From: CADEED01 sp020442965
Lineage (GTDB): Bacteria; Pseudomonadota; Gammaproteobacteria; Steroidobacterales; Steroidobacteraceae
Direction of reading: 5' to 3'
Assembly: GCA_041395525.1 (NCBI GenBank)
Contig: JAWLAH010000013.1
Span: forward strand, 1 to 64,000
DNA: 64,000 bases
Positions 43,120 to 52,275 of this stretch are shown piece after piece. The notes under the pieces are model-generated. The model was not told where the DNA came from. It ran no database searches and saw nothing but the letters and a program-made list of their open reading frames with translations. Every line of letters starts with the position of its first letter. Position 1 is the first letter of the stretch. The position numbers and the translations under genes are program-made.

Positions 43120-43401
43120 ATGATTCATCGCCCTGCAATGCTCGCGGCCCTGATCCTGGCAGCCGCGCCTCTTGCGGCTGAAACGCTGGCAATAGACGGC
43201 CAGGTCTCGGTGCGCGAATCGAATATCGAACGCCCGAGTCGCGGCATGACGATGCATCAGGTCGAGGCACGATTCGGTGCTCCGTCGAACCGCCGCGCTG
43301 CCGTCGGTCAGCCGCCGATCACACGCTGGGAATACGGCAACTTCACCGTCGTCTTTGAAAACGATCGCGTGTTGCACGCAGTCGTGAATCCGACGGGCTG
43401 A
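43120..43401 (+). CDS. Small periplasmic protein with BamE/SmpA-like motif
   Basis: A 93-residue protein. GGAGAT lies six bases before the ATG, so the longer frame from 42964 is rejected. The signal peptide MLAALILAAAPLAAETLA has an AxA cleavage site and no lipobox. The mature part carries SRGMTMHQVEARFGAPSNRR, the GM-T-x-x-Q-V-x-x-x-x-G-x-P signature of the BamE/SmpA/OmlA fold, followed by WEYGNFTVVFENDRVLHAVV, the outer beta-strands. Not BamE itself, which is a lipoprotein of other length. Followed by mfd on the same strand, 22-60 bases away depending on the mfd start. Confidence 0.8.
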   Translation: MIHRPAMLAALILAAAPLAAETLAIDGQVSVRESNIERPSRGMTMHQVEARFGAPSNRRAAVGQPPITRWEYGNFTVVFENDRVLHAVVNPTG

Positions 43402-43462
43402 TTGCGCCCCTGACGGGCTGCCCTTGCAGCCCACGGTGGGCGCGCTAAGCTGCGCGCCCTTG

Positions 43463-46400
43463 TCCAAGCCGACTCCATCACTGTTGCAGCCGCGCCAGCC
43501 GCGCGCCGGCCAGCGTATTCGCTGGAGCCAGCTCTATGGCTCGAGTTCGCGCCTCGCGCTGGCCGAGGCAATCGCAGCCGACTCGCGCTTGTGGCTGATC
43601 GTCGCGGACGATGCGCGTGCGCTCGATCCGCTGCAGGCGGAACTCGAATTCTTTCTCGATGGTCGCGCGGCGGTGCATGCGTTTCCCGATTGGGAAGTGC
43701 TTCCGTACGATAGCTTTTCACCACACGCGGACATCATTTCCGAGCGCTTGAGTACGCTCGCAGAGCTGCCGAGCCTAGCCCGCGGCGCGGTGTTAGTGGC
43801 AGCGGATACGCTAGTGCAACGCTTGCCACCACGGGGCTACGTCGACGGGCGCAGCTTCGATCTCAAGGTGGGCGAGCGACTGCCGGTCGAACCGCTGCGG
43901 CAGCGCCTGATCGAAGCGGGCTATGCGGCAGTCGGCCAGGTCACGAGTCCCGGCGAATTCGCCGTGCGCGGCGCACTCGTCGATGTGTTTCCGATGGGCG
44001 CCCGGGCACCGCTACGTCTCGATCTGTTCGATGAGGAAATCGAGACGATCCGCAGGTTCGATCCGGAAAGCCAGCGCTCGCTCGACACGCTCGCCGCGGT
44101 GCGCATGTTACCGGGCCGGGAGTTACCGCTTGACCCTGACGCTGTCAAGAACTTCCGCCGCCGGTATCGTACACGTTTTGCGGGCGATCCTAACAAAAGT
44201 CAGATCTATCGCGGTGTCAGTGACGGCGTCGCGCCACCCGGCATCGAGTTCTACCTACCGCTGTTCTTCGAATCGACCGCGTCGCTGTTCGATTATCTGC
44301 CCGAAGTGACCGTTGTCGCGGCTGATTCGGACCTCGCAGCTTCACTCGAGCGGGTATGGAGCGGCATCGTAGAACGCTACGAAGATCGTCGCCACGATCT
44401 CGAACGACCGCTGCTGGAACCACCGGAAGCGTTCATCGCGCCCGCCAAGCTATTGGACCGGTGCACACGCGCCGCGCAGGTCGAGTGGCAGAATTTCAAG
44501 ATCGAAACGCCCACTGCCAACGCCACCCACGCGAGCGGCGAACTCGCGCCGCCGCAAGCGGCCATGGACGTCGTGACACAGAATTTTGCGACCGCCGCAC
44601 CGCGCGATCTCAAGCTCGACTCGCGCGCTGAGCGGCCACTCGCACCACTCGAGACGTTCCTGCAGAGCTTCCAGGGCCGGGTGCTGATCGTCGCCGAGTC
44701 GCCCGGCCGGCGCGAGATCCTGCAGCAGATGCTGCGCGGCCATCGACACGAGGCCGCAGCCGTGTCGGGCTGGGGTGAATTTCTGGCGCTCGAGGCGCGA
44801 CTCGCGATCACGATCGCAGCCGATATCGGGGGGCTTGTCTTGCCCGACGCCGGTATTGCGATGCTCGGCGAGTCGCAGCTGTTCGGCGTTCGCGCCCGAC
44901 AGGAGCGTCGGCGCCGCAAGTCTGCGGCCGATCCGCAGGCAATCCTCCGCGACCTGATGGCGTTGGCCGCTGGCGCGCCCGTCGTGCACGAGCAATACGG
45001 TGTCGGTCGCTACGTGGGCTTGCAGGCGATGGAAGTCGCGGGACAGGCCGGCGAATTCCTGGTCATCGAGTACCAGGACGGCGATCGCGTCTATGTGCCG
45101 GTGCAATCGTTGCATCTGGTGAGTCGTTATTCCGGCGCGGCGCCAGAGAATGCACCGCTGCACAAGCTCGGTACCGAGCAATGGGCGCGCGCCCGCAAGC
45201 GGGCTGCCGAACGTATTCGTGACGTGGCGGCCGAATTGCTCGATCTGTATTCGCAGCGGCAGGCACGCAGCGGCGAGAAACTCGCGGTCGGAGAGCTCGA
45301 ATATCAGAGCTTCGCGAACGCGTTTCCGTTTGAGGAAACGGCGGATCAGGCCGAAGCGATCGAGCAGGTCCTGGCGGACATCGCCAGCGGCAAACCAATG
45401 GATCGCATCATCTGTGGCGACGTCGGCTTCGGCAAAACCGAGGTCGCGATGCGCGCTGCATTTGTAGCGGCCCAGGCGGGCAAGCAAGTAGTCGTCCTGG
45501 TTCCGACGACGTTGTTGGCGGAACAACATCTGACGAACTTTCGCGATCGCTTCGCCGACTGGCCCGTGCGCATCGAAGCGCTGTCGCGATTTCGCAGTGG
45601 CAAGCAGGCGAATGCGGTGCTCGATGGTACCGAAGCCGGCACTGTCGATATCCTCATCGCCACTCACAAGCTGCTGCACGCAAACATACGCTTCAAGCGC
45701 CTGGGGCTGGTGATCGTCGATGAGGAACACCGCTTCGGGGTGCGCGACAAGGAGCGTCTCAAGGCGTTGCGTGCCGAGGTGCACGTCCTGACACTGACCG
45801 CTACGCCCATCCCGCGCACGCTCAACATGGCACTCGGCGGACTGCGCGAGCTATCGATCATTTCCACACCACCCGCCGAGCGTCTCGCGATCAAGACCTT
45901 CGTCGTTGAGTGGAACGCCACTATTTTGCGCGAAGCGTGCCTGCGTGAATTGCGGCGTGGCGGCCAGATCTACCTCGTTCACAACGAGGTGCAGACGATC
46001 GAGAAGGTCGCCGACGACATACGCCGCATCGTCCCGGAAGCAGACGTGCGGGTCGGCCACGGCCAGATGCGCGAGCGGGAACTCGAACAGTTGATGGTGG
46101 ATTTTTATCATCGGCGCTTCAACTTGCTGGTCTGCACCACCATCATCGAAAGCGGCATCGACGTACCGACAGCTAACACCATCATCATCAATCGCGCGGA
46201 CAAGCTCGGGCTCGCGCAGCTGCATCAGCTGCGCGGCCGTGTCGGTCGCTCGCATCATCGGGCGTACGCCTATCTTTTGGCGCCACCGGCCAAGGCGTTG
46301 AGCGGCGATGCCGTCAAGCGACTCGAAGCGATCGAATCGCTCGAGGACTTGGGCGCTGGATTCGTACTGGCGACGCATGACCTCGAGATTCGCGGCGCGG

Positions 46401-46990
46401 GCGAGTTGCTAGGTGAATCACAGAGCGGCGAGATGACCGAGATTGGCCTGTCGATGTACCTGGACCTGCTCGATCAAGCGGTCACGGCTCTGAAGCAAGG
46501 CCGCACGCCGCAACTGGATCGCCCGGTCGCCGCAGTCACCGAAGTCGAGCTGCGCCTGCCTGTCCTGCTGCCCGAGGACTACATCCACGATGTGCCGCTG
46601 CGCTTGACACTGTACAAACGCATCGCCGCCGCCGGCGATCAGGCGACACTCGATGAATTGACCGCCGAACTGATCGATCGGTTCGGTGAATTGCCCACGG
46701 CTGCGCAAAATCTGCTGTCGATCGCTCGCCTCAAGCTCGGCGCGCGCAAGCTTGGCATTCGCCGGCTCGATCTTGGGCCGCAAGGCGGCTACGTCCATTT
46801 CGAAGCCAACGCAGCGGTCGACCCTCTGAAACTCGTCAAGCTGCTGCAGTCGCCCGGTCGCGAGTACAAACTCGACGGCCCGGTCAAACTGCGGATCTCG
46901 CGAGCGCTTGCAACGCCAAGCAGCCGCTTCGAGTTCGCGGGCGGCCTGCTGGATTACCTCGGGAACCCAGCTGCCAAGCAGGACGCTTAA
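43463..46990 (+). CDS. mfd: Transcription-repair coupling factor Mfd
   Basis: Mfd removes stalled RNA polymerase and recruits UvrA. Order of domains: UvrB-like N-terminal region (RIRWSQLYGSSSRLALAEAI, FPDWEVLPYDSFSPH), RNA polymerase-interaction CarD-like domain (GAPVVHEQYGVGRYVGLQAMEV), RecG-like translocase with Walker A CGDVGFGKTEVAMRAA, DEEH box VIVDEEHRFGV, motif VI QLHQLRGRVGRSHHRAYAYLL, and the C-terminal TRCF domain. Start is uncertain: TTG codons at 43424 and 43463 and a GTG at 43436 are in frame and none has a ribosome site. I use 43463 (SKPTPSLLQPRQP). Length is 1175 residues, close to E. coli 1148. Confidence 0.96.
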   Translation, partial: SKPTPSLLQPRQPRAGQRIRWSQLYGSSSRLALAEAIAADSRLWLIVADDARALDPLQAELEFFLDGRAAVHAFPDWEVLPYDSFSPHADIISERLSTLAELPSLARGAVLVAADTLVQRLPPRGYVDGRSFDLKVGERLPVEPLRQRLIEAGYAAVGQVTSPGEFAVRGALVDVFPMGARAPLRLDLFDEEIETIRRFDPESQRSLDTLAAVRMLPGRELPLDPDAVKNFRRRYRTRFAGDPNKSQIYRGVSDGVAPPGIEFYLPLFFESTASLFDYLPEVTVVAADSDLAASLERVWSGIVERYEDRRHDLERPLLEPPEAFIAPAKLLDRCTRAAQVEWQNFKIETPTANATHASGELAPPQAAMDVVTQNFATAAPRDLKLDSRAERPLAPLETFLQSFQGRVLIVAESPGRREILQQMLRGHRHEAAAVSGWGEFLALEARLAITIAADIGGLVLPDAGIAMLGESQLFGVRARQERRRRKSAADPQAILRDLMALAAGAPVVHEQYGVGRYVGLQAMEVAGQAGEFLVIEYQDGDRVYVPVQSLHLVSRYSGAAPENAPLHKLGTEQWARARKRAAERIRDVAAELLDLYSQRQARSGEKLAVGELEYQSFANAFPFEETADQAEAIEQVLADIASGKPMDRIICGDVGFGKTEVAMRAAFVAAQAGKQVVVLVPTTLLAEQHLTNFRDRFADWPVRIEALSRFRSGKQANAVLDGTEAGTVDILIATHKLLHANIRFKRLGLVIVDEEHRFGVRDKERLKALRAEVHVLTLTATPIPRTLNMALGGLRELSIISTPPAERLAIKTFVVEWNATILREACLRELRRGGQIYLVHNEVQTIEKVADDIRRIVPEADVRVGHGQMRERELEQLMVDFYHRRFNLLVCTTIIESGIDVPTANTIIINRADKLGLAQLHQLRGRVGRSHHRAYAYLLAPPAKALSGDAVKRLEAIESLEDLGAGFVLATHDLEIRGAGELLGESQSGEMTEIGLSMYLDLLDQAVTALKQGRTPQLDRPVAAVTEVELRLPVLLPEDYIHDVPLRLTLYKRIAAAGDQATLDELTAELIDRFGELPTAAQNLLSIARLKLGARKLGIRRLDLGPQGGYVHFEANAAVDPLKLVKLLQSPGREYKLDGPVKLRISRALATPSSRFEFAGGLLDYLGNPAAKQDA

Positions 46991-46994
46991 CGGG

Positions 46995-47000
46995 TACAAT
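46995..47000 (+). promoter_or_regulatory. Candidate -10 of a leaderless csiV promoter
   Basis: TACAAT located five bases after the mfd stop and six bases before the csiV ATG at 47007. The -35 region (TGCCAA, 46972-46977) is poor. No Shine-Dalgarno sequence precedes the ATG. Confidence 0.45.
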
Positions 47001-47006
47001 TTGCAG

Positions 47007-47576
47007 ATGAAGGGCAGAACTCTTGTCGCACTGCTTGTGCTCCTGTTGGTAGCCGTACCAGCTATTCCACAGGATGGCACCGCGCCTAACGTCTACAACG
47101 TAGAGATCATCGTCTTGAAGAACGGCGGTGGTGGCGGCGAGGATTGGGCTGTGCGCACGCCGCTGCGCGGTGGCGACAAGAGTGGCGAACAATTCGTTGG
47201 CCGTTTTGTCGCGACTGTACCCGCATCTCAATACCAGTTGAACGATCTCGAGGCGCGCATAGCGGCGGCTGGCAACGGCGTGCAACCCATCGCACACTTT
47301 GCCTGGCAGCAGACCGCGAGCGCCTGGGGATCGCGCGCGGGCTTCACCGTCGAACGGCTCGCTGGCAACGTGCCGGGTCTGTCAGGGCGGATTTTTCTCG
47401 AGCGCGGCCAATACTTGCATCTCGGCATGTCGCTCAATTACACGCAGGGTGGCACCATCTTCAACTTGAGCGAAATTCGTCGCATCCGTTTCTTCCAGCG
47501 TAACTACTACGACCATCCCGTGTTCGGCGTGATTGCCTTGGTGACCCCGGTGAAGAAGGGGCCGCCGGGGCGTTAG
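47007..47576 (+). CDS. csiV: CsiV family periplasmic protein
   Basis: A 189-residue protein with a signal peptide (RTLVALLVLLLVAVPAIPQ) and the N-terminal motif VYNVEIIVLKNG, which in CsiV reads YxVELIVF. The middle contains ARIAAAGNGVQPIAHFAWQQ, and the C-terminus has GRIFLERGQYLHLGMSLNY and IRRIRFFQRNYYDHPVFGVIALVTPV, matching the CsiV segments (rise/peptidoglycan-type). CsiV activates the LpoA/PBP1a pathway in Vibrio (family knowledge). Position right after mfd is the conserved location. The gene runs from an ATG without a ribosome site; the frame upstream of it is open but non-homologous. Confidence 0.82.
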   Translation: MKGRTLVALLVLLLVAVPAIPQDGTAPNVYNVEIIVLKNGGGGGEDWAVRTPLRGGDKSGEQFVGRFVATVPASQYQLNDLEARIAAAGNGVQPIAHFAWQQTASAWGSRAGFTVERLAGNVPGLSGRIFLERGQYLHLGMSLNYTQGGTIFNLSEIRRIRFFQRNYYDHPVFGVIALVTPVKKGPPGR

Positions 47577-47644
47577 CAAGATCGCTACTCGCTCCGCCCG
47601 CGAATGTCGCCGGATTTACCGATCAGTTCGGCAACTCGAGGCGA

Positions 47645-48607
47645 TTATCCGGCCACAGCCGCGTTCTTCGCGCGCGGTTGTGCAGGGAAATCCTTCTGCG
47701 CAGCGAGTAATGCACGATTGCGGCCCTGCGCTTTCGCGCGTGTGAGCGCAGCCTCCGCGGCGCTTACCAACTGCTCCGGAATATCCGTCACCGCCGGAAC
47801 GCGGACGGCAACGCCGACGCTCACCGTTACAAATCGATGCGTACTATGTGGATGATGGAGTTGCTGACTGTGGATTCTCTGTGCAACCGCCTGAGCCTGC
47901 TCGAGCGCCTGTGCGGCAACGACATTGGGCAGCAGGGCCGCGAAGCCGGCGCCGTCCCAGCGGGCGACGAGATCGCTACCTCGTCGAAATGCAGTTGTTA
48001 GTGCACGGGCAATGCGCTTGAGGCAAGCGTCTCCTCCGGTGCGCTCGAAGGTCTCGTTGTAACAGGACATCTGATCGACGTCGAACACCAGCAACGCAAG
48101 TACACGCGACTCGCGCTGAGCAAGCGCGAAATCGCGTCGCAGAATATCGTCAAAATAGGCGCGGCTGCGCAGGCCCGTGACCCGGTCCTCGCGCACCCAG
48201 CCAGGCACGCCGCGGATGCCACTATCGGACGTGCGCTGCAAAGCACTCACGTCATGGTGATAGCCGATGAAATGTGTCACAGCGCCTTGGTCGTCGCGCA
48301 ACGGCTGCAGCGCGACGTCGTTCAGGAAAACGGTGCCGTCCGGGCGGACATTGCGGACGGTCATGCGACAAGGCACGCCGCGTTCGATCGCGTCCCGCAG
48401 AATCTGCCGTGCCGGCTGCTCGCGATCATCGCCCTGCAGTATGCGCAGGTTCTGGCCGAGCAACGCGCTGATATCGTAGCCCGTCAGGCGCGCGTACGCC
48501 GCGTTCGCGTAGACGACGGGCTGATCACCGTCAGCCGCGCAAATGGTTATGCCCTCGGGCGCGGCATCGAGCACGCCACGCAGAAAATCGTTTGACCACT
48601 CTTTCAT
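47645..48607 (-). CDS. PAS(LOV-like)-GGDEF protein, probably inactive
   Basis: A 320-residue protein: an N-terminal LOV-type PAS domain (NAAYARLTGYDISALLGQNLRILQGDDRE) in which the photoreactive Cys of GxNCRFLQ is Leu, then a GGDEF domain with early motif VTGLRSRAYFDDIL. The active-site motif RWGGDEFA is degraded to RWDGAGFA, so no cyclic di-GMP synthesis is expected. The start ATG overlaps the nagZ stop by four bases (ATGA), which settles the start against a longer frame to 48649. Coupling to nagZ is unusual. A role as a c-di-GMP or nucleotide receptor is possible. Confidence 0.9.
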   Translation of the reverse strand: MKEWSNDFLRGVLDAAPEGITICAADGDQPVVYANAAYARLTGYDISALLGQNLRILQGDDREQPARQILRDAIERGVPCRMTVRNVRPDGTVFLNDVALQPLRDDQGAVTHFIGYHHDVSALQRTSDSGIRGVPGWVREDRVTGLRSRAYFDDILRRDFALAQRESRVLALLVFDVDQMSCYNETFERTGGDACLKRIARALTTAFRRGSDLVARWDGAGFAALLPNVVAAQALEQAQAVAQRIHSQQLHHPHSTHRFVTVSVGVAVRVPAVTDIPEQLVSAAEAALTRAKAQGRNRALLAAQKDFPAQPRAKNAAVAG

Positions 48608-49656
48608 GCAGGCCCCGCGTCGAGTGTGAGCGCCGGCGGCGCCTGGCATCGGCCGAGCGCCGCACGGCAGTTATGCCATTCGGTTGACGCATACAACGCC
48701 TCAGGTGTCGTCGCGCCGTGGCCCTTCATGCGTACGCGCCGCAGCTGCGCGGCCGGATCCGGCGCGACGGTCAGTCGATCGAGTAGCTGCATGACAGCCT
48801 GGCGATCGTTGCAGACGGGAAGCACGTCGCAGCCGGCGCTGATCGCGCGATCGGCACGCTCGACGATATCGCCGACGGCGGCAGCGCCTTGCATCGACAG
48901 ATCGTCGGAGAAGACGATGCCCTTGAATCCAAGCCGGCTGCGCAGCACCTCGCGGACCCAGAAGCTCGAGAATCCCGCAGGCGCCGGATCGATCGCTGGG
49001 AACAGCACGTGCGCCATCATCACGCCGGGCAGAGCGTTGGCGATCAGCCGCCGGTACGGTTGCAAGTCGTTAGTCAGGTCCGCCAAGCTGCGTCGATCGA
49101 TCGGCAAACTGAGATGTGAATCCGCGACGACCGCGCCATGCCCGGGAAAGTGCTTGGCCGTGGCCATCATGCCCGCGTCGCGCATGCCGTGCATGTACGC
49201 GACCGCGAGGTCGCTGACCGCTTCGGCGCGAGCGTGAAAGGCGCGATCGCCGATGGCGTCGTTCACGCCGTAGTCGAGATCGACGACCGGAGCGAACGAC
49301 AGGTCAACACCATGGGCGCGCAGCTCAGCCGCCATCAACCAGCCGAGTTCGCGTGCCAAGGCGGTACCCGCTTTCGGATCGGCATCGAATTCGTGGCCAA
49401 TACGCCGCGGCGGCGGCAACTCGGAGAAGCCGCTCCGAAAGCGCTGTACGCGACCACCCTCGTGATCAACCGCGACCGCCAGCGCCGGTGTTCGCGCCGC
49501 ATGAATGTCGCGCACCAAGTGCGCGAGCTGCGCGCGATCCACAAAGTTTCGGGTGAACAAGATAATCCCACCGACGAGCGGATGCCTGAGCAGTTCGCGC
49601 TCCTCAGCTGCGAGCTCCGTTCCCTGGAGATCGATCATTAGTGGACCCAGCGTCAT
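48604..49656 (-). CDS. nagZ: Beta-N-acetylglucosaminidase NagZ
   Basis: A 350-residue glycoside hydrolase family 3 enzyme of the cytoplasm that trims GlcNAc from anhydromuropeptides in peptidoglycan recycling. Motifs: substrate pocket VAVDHEGGRVQRF, catalytic His/Asp region AKHFPGHGAVVADSH, and the nucleophile Asp in GIVFSDDLSMQGAA. There is no signal peptide, consistent with a cytoplasmic enzyme. Upstream at 49657-49766 is a 110-base gap with an imperfect inverted repeat but no clear promoter. Confidence 0.96.
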   Translation of the reverse strand: MTLGPLMIDLQGTELAAEERELLRHPLVGGIILFTRNFVDRAQLAHLVRDIHAARTPALAVAVDHEGGRVQRFRSGFSELPPPRRIGHEFDADPKAGTALARELGWLMAAELRAHGVDLSFAPVVDLDYGVNDAIGDRAFHARAEAVSDLAVAYMHGMRDAGMMATAKHFPGHGAVVADSHLSLPIDRRSLADLTNDLQPYRRLIANALPGVMMAHVLFPAIDPAPAGFSSFWVREVLRSRLGFKGIVFSDDLSMQGAAAVGDIVERADRAISAGCDVLPVCNDRQAVMQLLDRLTVAPDPAAQLRRVRMKGHGATTPEALYASTEWHNCRAALGRCQAPPALTLDAGPA

Positions 49657-49766
49657 GCTCGATAGTGCCCGACGGTAGTGAGGCGATAGGGTTTGAGAAC
49701 CGGACTATTGTCGCCAAGAAATTGACACATATGGAAAAAGCACCCCTGATATGTGACGTATTTCCG

Positions 49767-51092
49767 TCAAATTTGCCGCTCCAGCACCGCGATCGATTCG
49801 GCGTGGGTGGTATGCGGGAACATGTCGACCACCCCCGCGGCCAGGAGCCGGTACTTCCCTGCACCGCACAAAGCCCCCAGATCCCGGGCGAGCGACCCGG
49901 CGTGACATGAGACGTAGACGATCCGACGCGGCGCTAAACTGACGACCGTATCGATCATCGCCGCGGCACCCACTCGCGGTGGATCGAGCAGCACATGCGT
50001 ATAGAGCCCAGTTAGCCAAGCAGCGCGCGGATCGGGTGGCACTGCGAGATCCGCCACGCAAAAATGCGCGTTCTGAATTGCATTGCTTCTTGCATTGGCG
50101 CGTGCACGCTCGATCAGCGCAGCATCCCCCTCGACGCCAACCACCGCGCCTGCGCGCCGCGCAATGGGCAGTGTAAAGTTGCCCAGTCCACAGAAGAGAT
50201 CCAGCACCCGCGAATTGGCGTCGAGCTGTAACAACTCGACTGCCCGGCTCGTCAGGCGTCGATTGATGGCGCCGTTGATCTGTACGAAGTCCGACGGCAG
50301 AAAGTCCAGCGCGACGGCAAAGTCCGGCAGCTCGTATTGCAGCGTCACAGGCGCAGCGCACAAAGGATGGATGCTGTCGGGACCACCCGGTTGCAAGAAG
50401 AAATGAATCCCATGCCGCAGTTCAAACGCCCGCAGTCGTGCGAGATCCGTCCCCGGCAGCGGCTCGAGATGACGTATGACGATGCCTGTGTCGCGCTCCG
50501 AAACGGCCACCTCGAGTTGTGGAATCAGTTCACGTGCTTCGAGCGACGTGAGTAGCTCCGCGAGTGGCTCGATCAACTCTCCCACGGGTGCCGCCAGGAC
50601 TTCGCAGCGCCGCACGTCGGCGACGTAGGGCTTGTTGCGTTCGCGAAATCCGACCAGCGAGCGACCTTTCTTGCGCACGTAGCGTGCGCTCAAGCGTGCG
50701 CGTCGCCGATAGGCCCAAATCGGGCCATCCAACGGCGCTAACCACTCGTGCGGACTGACACTGCCGAGACGGAACAAGCTGTTGCGAAGCTCGCGTTGCT
50801 TGATGCTTAGCTGCGCCGCTGCGTCGAGGTGCTGTAATGCGCAACCTCCGCAGACACCGAAATGCGAACAACGTGGCGTCACCCGCTCGGGTGACGCCTC
50901 GATGATCTCCTCGAGAATCCCCTCGTCGTGTTGACGGCGCTTGCGAACCCGGCGAAACCGAATGCGCTCGCCCGGCAGAACACCCGGCACAAAGCACGCC
51001 TTGCCCGCTTTCACCACGCCTTCCGCATCGTGTGTCAACGCGGCCACGGTGCCCTCCTCGGGTGCCGCATTCTCGATCTTGAAACGACTCAC
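49767..51092 (-). CDS. rlmD: 23S rRNA (uracil-1939-C5)-methyltransferase RlmD
   Basis: A 441-residue RlmD: N-terminal TRAM-type domain (EEGTVAALTHDAEGVVKAGKACFVPGVLPGERI), 4Fe-4S cysteines in CSHFGVCGGCALQHL, SAM-binding LDLFCGLGNFTLPIA, the DPPRVGA motif and the catalytic Cys in YVSCHAGSLARDL. I chose a GTG at 51090-51092, because it overlaps the exonuclease stop by four bases (GTGA). The ATG at 51122 (ten extra residues) is the alternative, but it would overlap the exonuclease gene by 34 bases. Confidence 0.94.
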   Translation of the reverse strand: MSRFKIENAAPEEGTVAALTHDAEGVVKAGKACFVPGVLPGERIRFRRVRKRRQHDEGILEEIIEASPERVTPRCSHFGVCGGCALQHLDAAAQLSIKQRELRNSLFRLGSVSPHEWLAPLDGPIWAYRRRARLSARYVRKKGRSLVGFRERNKPYVADVRRCEVLAAPVGELIEPLAELLTSLEARELIPQLEVAVSERDTGIVIRHLEPLPGTDLARLRAFELRHGIHFFLQPGGPDSIHPLCAAPVTLQYELPDFAVALDFLPSDFVQINGAINRRLTSRAVELLQLDANSRVLDLFCGLGNFTLPIARRAGAVVGVEGDAALIERARANARSNAIQNAHFCVADLAVPPDPRAAWLTGLYTHVLLDPPRVGAAAMIDTVVSLAPRRIVYVSCHAGSLARDLGALCGAGKYRLLAAGVVDMFPHTTHAESIAVLERQI

Positions 51093-51880
51093 GCGGTCGC
51101 TGCCGATCCCGCCGCTGACCATGCTTCGAGAAATTCACGGAAATGTGGTGCGTCGGAATCCTTCAGATAGGTGCGAACGCGCTCGAGCTCGCTGGCAAGA
51201 CCAGCTACCGTAAGCTGGCCACGCATCAGCTGAAAGCGGAGAAAGACGAGATAGGTGTTCAGAACATCCGTTTCACAATAGCGGCGAATTCGCGTGAGAT
51301 CGCCAGCCTGCCAGGTATCCCAAACTTGGGAGCCATCGAACCCGAGCTTGCCGGGAAAACCCAGCAGAACCGCGGTGTCCGAGAGTCCGGCCCGTGCGCG
51401 GTTCTGAAAGCCGGCCAACACGTCCATCAAATCGATGTGCCGCCAATGGAAGCGACTCAGGTAGTTGTTGAAGCGAAAGCTGGAATCCTCGGCGCCCATT
51501 TCCCAGTAGCGCGGCGCGGGCACCGACCAGCGCAGCGCGCGATAGTGCAGGACAGGCAAATCGAAGCCACCACCGTTCCACGATACGAGATCCGGCGTGA
51601 ATTTCTCGAGGCCATCGAAGAAGCGCTCGACTATCTCCCGCTCACTGGCGCTCTCTTCGCCCAGACTCCAAACGCGAAAGCCCTCCCGCGACCGAAACGC
51701 GCACGAAATTGCCACGATTCGATGCTGCAGCAAAGGCAGGAAATCGCTGCCCGATCGCTGCTGCGCCTGCGATTGCATGGCGCGCGCAACGGCGGCATCC
51801 GACAATCCGTCGAGGTCTAACAATCTACGCCCCAATTCGACGTCCGGAATCGTCTCGATGTCGAACACCAACGTATTCAC
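51089..51880 (-). CDS. PolB-like 3'-5' exonuclease domain protein
   Basis: A 263-residue protein with a DnaQ-like fold: NTLVFDIETIPDVELGRRLL (Exo I, D-x-E), LVSWNGGGFDLPVLHYRAL (Exo II, N-x-x-x-F/Y-D) and a C-terminal helix with DVLNTYLVFLRF (Exo III). This matches the DNA_pol_B_exo2 family of stand-alone predicted exonucleases. A substrate is not known. The start is GTG, overlapping the acpS stop by four bases. It is located between acpS and rlmD in the coupled block. Confidence 0.9.
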   Translation of the reverse strand: MNTLVFDIETIPDVELGRRLLDLDGLSDAAVARAMQSQAQQRSGSDFLPLLQHRIVAISCAFRSREGFRVWSLGEESASEREIVERFFDGLEKFTPDLVSWNGGGFDLPVLHYRALRWSVPAPRYWEMGAEDSSFRFNNYLSRFHWRHIDLMDVLAGFQNRARAGLSDTAVLLGFPGKLGFDGSQVWDTWQAGDLTRIRRYCETDVLNTYLVFLRFQLMRGQLTVAGLASELERVRTYLKDSDAPHFREFLEAWSAAGSAATA

Positions 51881-52275
51881 CTGCGCACCCGCTTTGGTGC
51901 CGCTTCGAGCACCGCTACCGCAACGATCAAGCCAGCTTCATCCGTGAGTGTGACGTGACCTTGACCGACGCCGAGGCGCCGCCGCACTTTGTCACCACGC
52001 GCAGAGTAGACGACCTCCGGCTTGCCCCACTTGTTTTGCACGACACCAACATCCCGGATCCAGACGCCCTGCGCAAATCCCGTGCCCATGGCTTTGACGA
52101 TCGCCTCTTTGGCCGCGAAGCGCATCGCCAGAAATCGATTCGGCCGCTGCGTAAGTGCGAGCTGCGCCGCTTCCGCAGGCATCAGCAAACGCTCGACGAA
52201 ACGCTCACCAAAGCGAGCGTGCACGCGCGCGATGCGCTTCGCCTCCAGCACATCGACACCAATGCCAAAAATCAA
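51877..52275 (-). CDS. acpS: Holo-ACP synthase AcpS
   Basis: A 132-residue 4'-phosphopantetheinyl transferase that activates acyl carrier protein. Motifs: IFGIGVDVLEAKRI (metal-binding Asp), FLAMRFAAKEAIVKAMGTGF (catalytic Glu) and a C-terminal VTLTDEAGLIVAVAVLE. The start is a TTG that overlaps the pdxJ stop by four bases (TTGA) with GAGGCG eight bases upstream; the open frame to the ATG at 52332 lies inside pdxJ and has no homology. Its length (E. coli 126) supports the TTG. Confidence 0.93.
   Translation of the reverse strand: MIFGIGVDVLEAKRIARVHARFGERFVERLLMPAEAAQLALTQRPNRFLAMRFAAKEAIVKAMGTGFAQGVWIRDVGVVQNKWGKPEVVYSARGDKVRRRLGVGQGHVTLTDEAGLIVAVAVLEAAPKRVRR

Noticed and set aside
44450..45784. 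A 444-codon open frame opposite mfd
   Set aside because: Antisense to invariant translocase motifs of Mfd; no domain features.
49726..49755. Inverted repeat CACATAT / ATATGTG between rlmD and nagZ
   Set aside because: Seven-base arms separated by 16 bases, no T-run and no promoter match; could be a weak operator but there is no supporting evidence.
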